Assembly: GCA_907163345.1 (NCBI GenBank)
Contig: CAJQUN010000130.1
Location: 1,426,001-1,490,000, forward strand
From: Haberlea rhodopensis
Lineage: Eukaryota; Streptophyta; Magnoliopsida; Lamiales; Gesneriaceae
DNA length: 64,000 bases
Direction of reading: 5' to 3'
In this document: positions 9,643 through 20,157 of the stretch, piece after piece
How the letters are laid out: each line of letters starts with the position of its first letter
Numbering within the stretch: position 1 is the first letter of the stretch
Program-made: the position numbers and the translations under genes
Notes under the pieces: generated by a model
Seen by the model: only the letters and a program-made list of their open reading frames with translations
What the model was told of the DNA's origin: nothing
Database searches by the model: none

Positions 9643-11799
9643 TATAAGACATACTGTAAGGGATGAAATGAGTCGTCTTCGTCAGCCTATCTACGATCAC
9701 CCAGATCGCGGCAAATCCTGAGGCCGTCCTCGGCAAGTGGGTCACGAAGTCCATAGATATATGCTCCCACTTCCATTCAGGCACCTCTAAGCTCTTCAGC
9801 TCCCCGCCAGGCCTCTGCCTCTCTGCCTTTACCTGCTGGCAGATCAAACATCTTTTAACGAAAAGGATCACCTCATGCTTCATGCGTCTCCACCAGAATT
9901 GATCGCATAGATCTTTGTACATCTTCTTTCCCCCTGGGTGGATATTGAACCGACTACTGTGAGCTCGCTTCAGTATTCCTCTACGCAGTTCTGGTGTATC
10001 TGGGACTACCCATCGGTTGCCCAGTCTCAAAGAATCATCCTCAGCCACTCTGAACTTGGATGGCTGACCCTGAAGTACCAATGATGTCCATTTCTGAACC
10101 TCACTATCCGACTTCTGGGCCTTCCTGATCGCCTCAAATATATCTGGCTCCGCCAATAAGGTCGACACTCGCACAGGCGATGTGTCTCATCGAAATCATT
10201 GCCCAGATGGCAGTAAGAAGTCATTAAGGCCGACAAACACATAACATCCTCCGCAGTACTCTTCACCTTCCTACTTAAGGCGTCTGCTATCAAGTTTGCT
10301 TTACCTGGATGGTACTCAATTTCACAATCATAGTCTTTGAGCAAATCCATCCACCTTCTTTGCCTCATATTCAACTCTGCCTGAGTGAATAAGAACTTCA
10401 GGCTCTTATGGTCCGTATATATAGTGAAAGACGTGCCATACAAGTAATGCCTCCAGATCTTCAAGGCAAAAATGATGGCCGCCAGTTCCAAATCATGCAC
10501 TGGATACCTGGCCTCGTGTGGCTTCAGCTGCCTCGATGCATAAGCCACCACGTGCTTATCTTGCATCAACACACAGCCCAAACCCTGTAGTGATGCATCC
10601 GTATACAAGGCAAACCTCTTATTCTCAGACGGAATTACCAATACAGGCGCTGTAGTCAAGCGACGCTTCAGTTCTTGAAAACTTTCCTCACAAGCCTCAG
10701 ACCAAAAGAAGGGGACTCCTTTCTGAGTCAGCTGTGTCAGGGGTTTGGCAATCTTCGAGAAACCTTCGACGAAACGTCGGTAATAACCTGCCAAACCGAG
10801 GAAACTCCGTATTTCTGGTACAGAAGTGGGTGCAGCCCACTCTAACAGAGCTTCAATATTCCTGGGATCTACGGATATCCCATGGCTAGATATGACATGG
10901 CCCAAGAATACCACGCTGTCCAACCAGAACTCGCACTTACTAAGCTTTGCATATAGCTGATGATCCCTAAGGATCTGAAGTACTATCCTCAAGTGCCTTA
11001 CATGCTCTTCTTCAGTCCGAGAGTAAATAAATATGTCGTCAATGAAGACTATGACGAACTGATCCAAATATGGCTGGAACACCCTGTTCATCAAACTCAT
11101 GAAGACAGCTGGGGCATTCGTCACTCCAAAAGGCATGACCAGAAATTCATAGTGCCCATATCTAGTCCTGAAAGCCGTCTTCTGAACATCATCTTCCCTT
11201 ACTCGAATCTGATGGTACCCCGACCTCAGATCGATCTTACTGTAGAGCCTCGTACCCTGCAACTGATCGAACAAGTCGTCGATCCTCGGAAGTGGATACT
11301 TGTTCTTTACTGTAGCTTTGTTCAGTTGTCTGTAGTCAATGCATAGGCGCATCGATCCATCTTTCTTCTTAACGAATAAGACAGGCGCACCCCATGGCGA
11401 TACGCTAGGGCGTATGTAGCCCTTGTCAAGGAGCTCTTGCAACTGAATATTTAACTCCCTTAACTCTGCTGGTGCCATCCTATACGGGGCACGAGAAATT
11501 GCAGACGTCCCTGGTAGCAACTCAATCCCAAACTAGACCTCTCTCGTCGGTGGGAATCCGGGAATTTCCTCCGGAAAGACATCAGCAAACTCTGCCACTA
11601 CGGGCACATCCTCAACCTTTAACTCCTTCCTCTCTTCCGTCATATCAACAGCATAGATAAGATATCCTGTATGACCTCGTTCCAATAACTGTGCCATCTT
11701 GACAGCAGATGTCAACGGAATCTTTGGGCGAGAACCATCCCCAAAGAATGTCCACTGGACTCCCATATCAGACCTCCTTTGCCTGCAGTTTACGACTGC
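9643..11799 (-). pseudogene. Gy1 pol, 5' part: PR end, RT, RNase H, integrase start
   Basis: Reading from 11799 down: end of the protease region, RT (SVSPWGAPVLFVKKKDGS, VIVFIDDIFIYS, FLGLAGYYRRFVEGFS), RNase H (ALYTDASLQGLGCVL, IYTDHKSLKF), then the integrase zinc domain (IHPGGKKMYKD...CLICQQ) and core start (MDFVTHLP). Breaks seen: stop TAG at 11797-11799 at the gag-PR/pol junction, stop TAG near 11533-11535 (REV then stop), and a 1-bp insertion near 10175-10185 that shifts the frame between RNase H and integrase. Cop1 then splits the integrase core. The order RT-RNase H-INT marks Ty3/gypsy. Confidence 0.92.
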
Positions 11800-13200
11800 C
11801 TAATACCTGTTCAGAACATCGATGCCCACAATGCAATCGAAGTCTGTCATCCCCAGTACAATCAAATCTGATCTTAGCTCATCATCCTCAAAATAAATGA
11901 GGCCATCATAGACAATCTGATCCGTAGTCAAACTTCTTCCTGCGGGGGTCGAGACTATAAGAGGCATGGGCGACGGAGAAGTGCATATGTGGTGCCTTTC
12001 AACAAAACTCGTCGACACAAAAGAGTGTGACGCACCTGTGTCTATCAATATAAGAGAAGGGTGCGTAAACAAAAGACACGTACCCGCTATAACCTCCTCC
12101 GGAGCCGCTGTAGCCTGCTCCCTCGTCAAAGCATACATCTGTCCCTGAGGTGGCCCCGTGGGCTGACCTCCATACTGCCTCGGTGCAAAAGGGGGTCGGT
12201 GCTGTGCCGCTCTGTCCGCAGGCCTCCCCGTAGAGTTCTGTTGTCTCCCCCTGTTGGGACACTGTCGAGCAAAGTGGCCTCTATCTCCACAGACATAGCA
12301 TCCTACGCAATCCTTTGCCAAATGTGGTTGTCCACAAAGAGTGCACTGAACTCTTCCAGATCTGTCTCCCTGAGGCTGTCCTCTCCCTGATGGAGCATCA
12401 TTCCTACGGTTCTCTTTCCATCGATTCTCGGGCCTCTTGCCACTGAATCTCGACGCTGAAGTGTTTCCCCTAGGCTTAAACTGATCACCCCTGGGCTTCA
12501 AATTGTCAGAGGTGGATTTCTGAAGGGGTGCTGGAGGTGGCACTGCATCAAGATATGCACCAACTCCCAGTTCGGCTAGTTCAGCTCGTGAAAGCGCATC
12601 GTCAAAACAGGCAGGGCCATAGGTAATTACCCTGTCATATAGTTCCGGCCGCAAGCCCTTCATGAAATTCCTCATCTTCGCTTGAGGGTTTGCAGCAATA
12701 TGGGGCACGTAACGCAGTAAGGAACAGTAATGTAGAGCATAATCAGATACAGGCATGGTACCTTGCCTTAAACTGGTAAACTCATCCTCCTTGGCTTGTC
12801 TTGCAGCGACTGAGAAGTAGCGGGTCAGAAACCGTGTTCGAAACATCTTCCAATTTATTTCCTGCCCCAGAGCCTCTTTCTCAATCACGGTGGTCTTCCA
12901 CCACATCAGTGCCTTCTTGGCCAGCTGAAATTCTGCTAATCTGATCCAGGCCGTCTTTGCACAAGGCGCTGCCACAAATATCTGTTCGATCCTCTCTAAC
13001 CATTCCTCAGCTTTTTCCCCGGATTCAGTTCCTTCGAACATCGGGGGTCGGTACATCATAAATTGAGCCAAGCTCAACTCCCCGGGTAGCAACTGTTGTT
13101 CAGAAGGTTCTTCGCCCAAGGCTAGTGGTGGCAATGGATTCGTACGCCCAGCACTTGCATTTACACTAACGGCGTCACCCACTTCTATATTCGCTGCCAT
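11800..13200 (-). pseudogene. Gy1 gag-protease
   Basis: About 467 codons open from the ATG at 13200 (MAANIEVGDAVSVNAS). The sense ATG follows a TTTGTGTTGCAG|C acceptor-like sequence, as in Gy2. Features: retrotransposon gag domain (FEGTESGEKAEEWLERIEQIF ... FRTRFLTRYF), two cysteine motifs (CTLCGQPHLAKDC and the zinc knuckle CYVCGDRGHFARQC), then protease with ILIDTGASHSFVS. Ends at a CAG-to-TAG stop (NRY then stop) where Gy2 reads on. Gag-PR alone could still be made, but pol is dead. Confidence 0.9.
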
Positions 13201-13316
13201 GCTGCAACACAAAGGTTAACAACAATACCCAAAAGCAGTTCATAAAGTACATCGTTAGATAATTAAACATGTTAGCACAACATCTTCTTCTTCACATGCA
13301 ACATACATATAAACAT
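13201..13316 (-). other. Gy1 leader, gag-proximal part
   Basis: Non-coding leader between the Gy1 primer site and gag. It matches the Gy2 leader and continues at 22203 after the Gy2 insertion. Ends with the TSD AACAT (13312-13316). Confidence 0.85.
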
Positions 13317-14046
13317 TGTGATATCCCCGAAATGATTAATTGCAACTTGGTGCATTAATTGTGTTTATACGATTAAATATGATGGTAATTAATTATGTGT
13401 TGGAATTATTATGTTGAAATGTTTAGTCACATGGTAGATGTGATCGGGTTGCATTTCAGGGTGCATGTGATGCATGTTAGATATTTGGGGTGTTTTAATG
13501 ACTTCATGTGTGGGTAGTCATTTTTGAGGAAACATGCATTTATTTGTAAGTGTGGAGCATAGTGGTGTTATGCTTTTAAATATCATGTTGGGGTGTTTTA
13601 TACACCGTGGTATTGTGGGATGTACCCTATTTTAATTAAACCCAACCCTTATAACCCCCCACCTTTACCAATTCATTTTACTTTACCAAAATCATTCCCA
13701 CACAAACCCTTCCCCTCATTTTCGTTCTTGAGCTTTGGGGTGAAGAGAAGTCCTTGCAAAATCTTGATTTGTGGAGTTTATTGGGTGATTTGAGATCCCC
13801 AAGAGGTATGGATACCTCATGGTTGTTTTTGTAAGGTTTTGTTTAAGTTTGGTATGATTTTGAAGGATTTTAAAATGGGTTTGTTTTGGGTTGTTGTGGT
13901 TTTGGTTGTATGTTGGATTTATACTTGTTTTGAAGTATATTTTGGTGGTTTAAGTTGTTATTTATGTTGTTGATGATTGTATAAGTGTTGGTATAGATTG
14001 GAAGGATTTTTGGGTGCAAAAATGGTGAAAATCGCGACTCTGCGCG

Positions 14047-14261
14047 AGGCGATCGATCGCCTGAAAAGAGGCGACCGATCGCCAAAGGACAGTAGGCTTT
14101 TCGAAGGATAGGCGATCGATCGCCTAAAATGAGGCGACCGATCGCCGAGAGGCAGTAGCCAAATCATGGGATAGGCGATCGATCGCCATGTTTGGCGCGA
14201 TCGATCGCCGCAATGGAAATTTTGAGGCGACCGATCGCCTGAGGGAAGCGATCGATCGCCG
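14047..14261 (+). repeat. Paired CGATCGATCG palindrome array, Gy2 5' LTR
   Basis: Eight copies of GGCGATCGATCGCC or its GGCGACCGATCGCC variant. Core starts at 14050/14072, 14113/14135, 14176/14198 and 14228/14249: four pairs with within-pair offsets of 22, 22, 22 and 21 bp. Confidence 0.93.
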
Positions 14262-14414
14262 CCTGTGGATTTTTGGGAAATGATTTCTTTTGTCAAATTT
14301 TTGGTATTTGGCTATTATTTGGCTTCTAATATGGGGTTGTGTGATTGTGTAGAACCATCCCAGGTAGCAACACAACCAAGGAACTGAAGCCATATCAAAT
14401 CCACTTTTGGAAAG

Positions 14415-14431
14415 GTACGTAGTGGACGTAC
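14415..14431 (+). promoter_or_regulatory. Conserved GTACGT-N5-ACGTAC inverted repeat, splice-donor-like
   Basis: The context AAAG|GTACGTAG fits a plant 5' splice site, and the motif is also a perfect inverted repeat with ACGT cores of the kind bZIP factors bind. The same motif recurs in every gypsy-type LTR family here except J. Function unproven. Confidence 0.5.
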
Positions 14432-15367
14432 GGGCACCCAACGGTACATGTATCTTATATCCTCATTGTTTATGCATTGTGGATGCGAGTATATATGTGG
14501 TATTGCATTGTGGATGCAAATACATGTTATGCATGATGTTTATAGATGCATATGATGATTATTGGTGCACATCCCATGAGTCGTGGTCATCCCTTGATGA
14601 TTTTAATGCTTGCCGCTATTTGTTTGGTTCCGCTAAATGTGAAGCGAGGGGTGGGAGCACTGCATGTCACATTTGAGCGTGGTTATCATATATGGCGAGG
14701 AAAGGGTATTTGCCGCTCAATGTGAGGCGAGGGGTGGGAGTCCCGCATGTCCATTGAAGCGAGGTTATCCTATGCCGCCTATATGTAAATAAGCGAGGGG
14801 CATTGAAATACATTGTGATGGACAGACTAGGGATTGGTGACTGATATTTGGTATTGATGAGCTGGTGTCATGTCATGACATGTTTAGACCATTAAAAATA
14901 ATCTAATGATTATACTCATGAGTTATGGTACAGGGACAACCAAACGGGAAGCGTTTGAAATGCATGGGGAAAACAGGAAGTGTTTTATTATGATTATGCA
15001 TTTACGCTTTATCTTCATATTGTGTTGAATATGAATGATTATTATTGCTCATGTTTGGGGGTTGTCCTTGTAGGTACGTTTGGCATGATAGAAGGGCTAG
15101 ACGGGTTGAGATGGTGAGCTTGTTGAGGATGCTTTTGGGACTTGAAGGACGGGATTGCTTCCTATAGTGTCTACTCTAGGAGTAGCTTGAACTATAGTTA
15201 AACACATTCTTTTGATTGGAATGTAATTAATCCATTTTAGTAGTCCTTATTTTTTTTGCATGTAATGCTTAAGCTCATAAACTCAACACGTTCTTTTACA
15301 CTCTGATTATTATGATAGCTCTATTATGCCTTGATTCCGCACTTAAGGATTAGGGTCCTTACATTAG

Positions 15368-15385
15368 TGGTATCAGAGCCAGGTT
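15368..15385 (+). other. Gy2 primer-binding site (initiator tRNA-Met)
   Basis: TGGTATCAGAGCCAGGTT, an 18-base match to the complement of the plant initiator tRNA-Met 3' end, four bases after the LTR. A 190-bp leader follows with no ORF. Confidence 0.95.
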
Positions 15386-15575
15386 AGAGAACCCGGGAAC
15401 GAGTGAAGGGTAGCCTTAGCATGATTGGCTAGGTGCTTACATTTGAAGCATGTTTATGCATGTGGTGCATATTAATGTATATCCTGTTATACTAACGTGC
15501 TTATTCTCATTCCTGTTATCTAACGGCATAACATATATATTGCTTTGGAATTGTTGTTAACATTTGTGTTACAGC

Positions 15576-17255
15576 ATGGCTGCTAATGAGGAGGTTGGAG
15601 ATGTGGGCAGTGTTAACGCTAGCGTTGGACAAGTGAACCCTCTACCTCCACCAGCAGTAGGCTTGGAACCAGTAGCTCAGTTATTGCTACCCGGTGAGAT
15701 TAACTTGACTCAGTTTCTGTCTTACCACCCGCCCCGGTTTGAGGGAACAGAATCAGGAGATGAAGCTGAGGAGTGGCTGGAGAGACTTGAGCAGATATTT
15801 GTGTCGGCTCCTTGTGCTGTTACAGCGTGGCTGAGGCTAGCGGAGTTCCAATTAGCTAAGAAACCTCTAATGTGGTGGAGGGGCACTGTATTGGAGCTCA
15901 GAGCACTGGGTGCTGTGATTGATTGGACACTCTTCAGGACCCGGTTTCTGAACCGGTACTTCTCCGCAGCGGCGAGACAGACAAAGGAGGTCGAGTTTAC
16001 AAGTTTGAAACAGGGGAACATGACAGTGTCAGACTATGCCACGCGGTACTCTTCGTTGCTGAGGTATGTTCCCCACATTGCCACCAATGGGCACGCAAAG
16101 ATGAGGAACTTTATGAAGGGGTTGCGACCGGAGCTCTATGACCGGGTTATCACCAATAACCCAACTTCTTTTGATGATGCTCTCACAAGGGCGGAGCTTG
16201 CCGAGCTTGGGGTGGGAGCTTATCCTAGTGCTATGCCACCACAAGTACCACAACAGAGGCAGACTAATGACAGCTTGAGGCCCCGAGGAGAGCCATTTAA
16301 ACCTCGTGGTGCCTCTTCATCTTCACGGTTTGGTGGAAAGAAGTACTTTGGTCAGAAACAGGATAACAAGAAGAATTGGTCGGCCAATCGAGGGTCTTCA
16401 CAAGGGAATAGGCCGGGAGAGCCGAGATGCGACAATTGTGGAGGGCCACATTCTTCAAGCAAGTGCCCTGCCTGTTATAGCTGTGGCAAGATGGGCCACA
16501 TCGCTCGGTATTGCCCCACCCGGGGAGGACAGTCAGAGTTTCAGGGCAACCGGCCGAGATTTGAGGATAGGACAGTGCAGCAGAGGCAGCAGTTTGGGCC
16601 TCGACCATCGGGAGGTCAGACAGTGGGACCGTCCCAGGGGCAGGTGTATGCACTGACCAGAGAGCAGGCCCAGGCAGCCCCAGAGGAGGTGATCGCCGGT
16701 ACGTGTCATTTATTTACGTACCCTGCTTTTATTTTGATAGATACAGGTGCCTCCCACTCTTTTGTATCTCTTGGCTTTGTGGAGAGACACCATATGCGCG
16801 CGTCTTCTTTACCCACGCCTCTCTTGGTCTCGACACCCACTGGAAGAAATGTCGTTGCTGATCAGTTTATGGCAGACTGCCTCATTTATTTTGAGGGCAA
16901 CGAATTGAGGTCAGACTTGTTTGTGTTGGGCATGTCAGACTTTGACTGCATCTTGGGTATTGATATTCTGAACAGATATCAGGCAGTGGTAGATTGCCGG
17001 CAGAGGACAGTGAAGTTCAGACCTGAGTTGGGCAGTCAGTGGACCTTCTATGGCAACGGTTCTCGTGCGAAGATTCCGTTGATTTCAGCGATCAAGATGA
17101 CTCAGTTGTTGGAACGTGGCCACACGGGCTATCTCATTTATGCCGTGGACACATCTGGGAAGAGCAAAGAATTGAGAGTTGAGGATGTGCCAGTAGTGAC
17201 AGAGTTTGCTGATGTATTCCCAGAAGAGATCCCAGGATTCCCACAGGCTAGGTAA
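15576..17255 (+). pseudogene. Gy2 gag-protease
   Basis: The start is the ATG at 15576 (MAANEEVGDVGSVNAS), right after TTTGTGTTACAG|C; the frame is open slightly upstream but has no earlier ATG of note. Gag domain at about residues 50-230, a first cysteine motif (CDNCGGPHSSSKC), a zinc knuckle from C300 (CYSCGKMGHIARYC), then aspartic protease with D389-T-G (FILIDTGASHSFVS) and its second half (DFDCILGIDILNRY). Ends at TAA 17253-17255 after FPQAR; the next codons keep the same frame, so this is a premature stop inside gag-pol. This segment alone could still encode Gag and PR. Confidence 0.93.
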
Positions 17256-17639
17256 GTTGAGTTTGGGATCGAGCTGTTGCCAGGGACATCCGCTATCTCT
17301 CGTGCACCTTACAGGATGGCACCGGCTGAGTTGATAGAATTGAAAGAACAGTTACAGGATCTCCTTGACAAAGGATATATACGCCCGAGCGTATCGCCTT
17401 GGGGCGCACCAGTTCTCTTTGTGAAAAAGAAGGACGGCTCGATGCGGTTGTGCATCGATTACCGGCAACTGAATAAGGCTACAGTGAAGAACAAGTATCC
17501 TCTTCCAAGGATCGACGATCTGTTTGATCAGTTGCAAGGTACCAGGGTGTATAGCAAGATTGATTTGAGATCCGGATATCATCAGATTCGAGTCAGAGAG
17601 GAAGATGTGCAGAAGACAGCATTCCGGACCCGATATTGA
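17256..17639 (+). pseudogene. Gy2 reverse transcriptase, N-terminal part
   Basis: Same frame as gag-PR. Carries VEFGIELLPGTSAISRAPYRM, the RT fingers motif SVSPWGAPVLFVKKKDGS, LCIDYRQLNKAT and YSKIDLRSGYHQIRV. Ended by TGA at 17637-17639 (ARG-TYR, then stop, then HYE), a single-base change relative to Gy1, which reads Gly there. Without suppression no RT is made. Confidence 0.93.
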
Positions 17640-19922
17640 CATTATGAGCTCCTAGTAATGCCGTTCTGCATGACGAATGCTCCAGCAGTCTTTATGAGTC
17701 TGATGAACAGGGTGTTTCAGCCGTATCTTGATCAGTTCGTCATTGTATTTATTGACGACATTCTCATCTACTCCCAAAGCGAGGAGGAACATGTGAAACA
17801 CTTGAGGACAGTGGTCCAGATTCTCCGAGATCACCGGTTGTATGCCAAGCTCAGTAAGTGTGAGTTCTGGTTGAACAGCGTAGTATTTCTGGGGCATGTC
17901 ATATCGAGCAGCGGGATATCTGTGGATCCCAAGAAGATTGAAGCTGTGATGGAGTGGGCTGCCCCCACTTCTGTGCCTGAGATCCGGAGTTTTCTTGGCT
18001 TGGCCGGATATTATCGACGCTTCGTCGAGGGCTTTTCGAAGATTGCCAAGCCGTTGACACAGTTGACCCAGAAGGGTGTACCATTCTTTTGGTCAGAAGC
18101 TTGTGAGGAGAGCTTCCAGGAGTTGAAGCAACGGTTGAAGACCGCGCCAGTGTTAGTGATCCCTACGGAGAACTCCAGATTTGTTCTGTATACTGACGCA
18201 TCACTCCAGGGCCTTGGGTGTGTACTGATGCAGGATAGGCAGGTGGTAGCTTATGCATCGAGGCAGTTGAAGCCGCATGAGACGAGATACCCAGTCCATG
18301 ACTTGGAATTGTCGGCTATCATCTTCGCCCTGAAGATTTGGAGACATTACTTGTATGGTACTTCATTTACCATATACACGGATCACAAGAGCCTCAAGTT
18401 TTTATTCACTCAGGCAGAGCTGAACATGAGGCAGAGGAGGTGGATGGATCTACTCAAGGACTATGATTGTGAGATAGAGTACCATCCGGGGAAAGCTAAT
18501 TTGACAGCAGATGCTTTGAGCCGGAAAGTGAGGAGTTCTGCTGAGGACGTCATCCATTTGTCAGCCATGATGACCTCCTATTGCCATCTGGGCTATGATT
18601 TCGACATAGATGCATCACCTGTGTATGTATCGACCTTGTTAGCTGAGCCAGATATCTATGAGAACATCAGGAGAGCTCAGAGGTCAGACGATGAGGTTCA
18701 GAGGTGGTTATCTTTAGTACATCTTGGTCAGCCAACGAAATTCAGAGTGGCCGATGACGGGTCTTTGAGATTGGGTGACCGTTGGGTGGTTCCGAGTACG
18801 CCGGAGTTGCGTAGAGGGATCTTGGAGCGAGCTCATAGTAGCAGACTTAGCATCCACCCAGGCGGGAAGAAGATGTATAAAGATCTACGTGGCCAGTTTT
18901 GGTGGAAGAGAATGAAGAGTGACGTCGTCGCTTTTGTAAAGAGGTGTTTGATCTGCCAGCAGGTTAAGGCAGAGAGACAGAGACCTGGCGGCGAGTTGAG
19001 AAGCTTGGAGATACCGAAGTGGAAGTGGGAGCACATTTCCATGGACTTCGTGACTCACCTGCCGAAGAGTGCTTCAGGCTTTGATGCTATTTGGGTGATT
19101 GTGGATCGATTGACTAAGGTAGCTCATTTCATCCCCTATAGCATGACTTTCACCTTTTTGAGGATGGCGCAGTTGTATATTAGAGATGTGGTGAGATTGC
19201 ATGGGATCCCCGTTTCCATAGTGTCAGATCGAGATCCGCGATTCACATCTCATTTCTGGGAAGGTCTTCAGTCAGCCTTGGGAACTGAAGTCAGATTGAG
19301 CACTGCTTATCATCCTCAGATGGATGGCCAGACCGAGCGCACTATTCAGACGCTCGAGGACATGTTGAGAGCTTGTGTTTTGGAGTTCGATGCCTCTTGG
19401 CAGGATTCAGTGCCTTTGGTAGAGTTTTCTTATAACAATAGCTACCAGGCGAGTATTCAGATGGCTCCGTTTGAAGCTCTTTATGGCAGACGATGTAGAT
19501 CACCCTTGTGTTGGGATGATTTGGACCGCAGATCGGTCGGAGGACCGGAGTTGATTCGGGAGATGGAAGAAAAGATAAAGACGATAAGGCAGAAAATGAA
19601 AGCGGCCCAGGACAGACAGGCAGCTTATGCAAATAAACGGCGGAGACCGTTAGAATTTCAGTTGGGAGATAAGGTCTTTTTGAAGATCTCGCCTTTCAGA
19701 GGCGTTGTGCGATTTGGGATGCGCGGGAAACTGTCTCCGAGGTATGTTGGACCGTACGAGATTTTGCAGCGCATTGGCACCTTAGCTTACCGACTGGCTT
19801 TGCCGCCTTCTTTATCTGGTATACATGATGTGTTTCATGTATCAATGCTACGGAAGTATGAGCCGGATCCATCTCATGTGTTACAGCCTTCCGAAGTTCA
19901 GTTGGAATCCGATGTGTCTTAA
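17640..19922 (+). pseudogene. Gy2 RT palm, RNase H and integrase
   Basis: Same frame. RT active site FIDD at 725-728 (counted from the gag ATG; FxDD is usual in this group), FLGLAGYYRRFVEGFS, RNase H with D874 (LYTDASLQG) and IYTDHKSLKF. Integrase zinc site H1087, H1094, C1124, C1127; catalytic D1157, D1218, E1254 with 35 residues between the last two; then the GPY module (RYVGPYEILQRIG). All catalytic residues are present. Ends at TAA 19920-19922 (SDVS then stop) where Gy1 reads Tyr. Confidence 0.94.
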
Positions 19923-20123
19923 GTGGAACGGCCTGTCAGAATTCTGGATCGAGCAGACCGTAGACTTCGGAACAAAGTGATACCTATGATCAAGGTTCAG
20001 TGGGATCGCAGGGGTGTCGAGGAGGCTACGTGGGAGACGGAGCGGCATATGGTGCAGCACTACCCGGAACTATTCTCTGGTATGTGTTTATGTTTAGTTT
20101 CCTTTTGGGGTAAGTGCATGTGA
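19923..20123 (+). pseudogene. Gy2 chromodomain-like C-terminal tail
   Basis: In frame after the stop at 19922: VERPVRILDRADRRLRNKV, then VIPMIKVQWDRRGVEEATWE and HYPELF. In chromoviruses this tail directs integration to marked chromatin. True end TGA 20121-20123, just before the pre-PPT hairpin. Confidence 0.85.
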
Positions 20124-20157
20124 TTTCGAGGACGAAATCTTATAAGTAGGGGAGTAT
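20122..20157 (+). other. Gy2 pre-PPT hairpin and polypurine tract
   Basis: A perfect 7-bp stem GATTTCG/CGAAATC with loop AGGA (20122-20139), followed by the tract AAGTAGGGGAGTAT (20144-20157) against the 3' LTR. The same arrangement occurs in E and B. Confidence 0.85.

Larger units (their letters stand above)
13317..15363 (+). repeat. Gy2 5' LTR
   Basis: Holds, in order, a C-rich tract with a weak TATA-like TTATAA near 13649, a paired palindrome array (14047-14261), the GTACGT/ACGTAC inverted repeat (14415-14431), and a stretch rich in GCGAGG/GCCGC words (14605-14800). The small ORFs in it are chance readings of these repeats. Confidence 0.95.

Noticed and set aside
14047..14261. Regularly spaced palindromic repeats that could suggest a CRISPR array or a bacterial GATC/SeqA cluster
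   Set aside because: Spacers are too short (about 8-50 bp), copies sit inside LTRs on both sides of elements, and every neighbour is a plant retrotransposon; no cas genes or bacterial context.
15368..15385. tRNA-Met-like and tRNA-Asp-like matches as tRNA genes
   Set aside because: Only 12-18 bases match, always at an LTR end; they are primer-binding sites, and no cloverleaf can be drawn.
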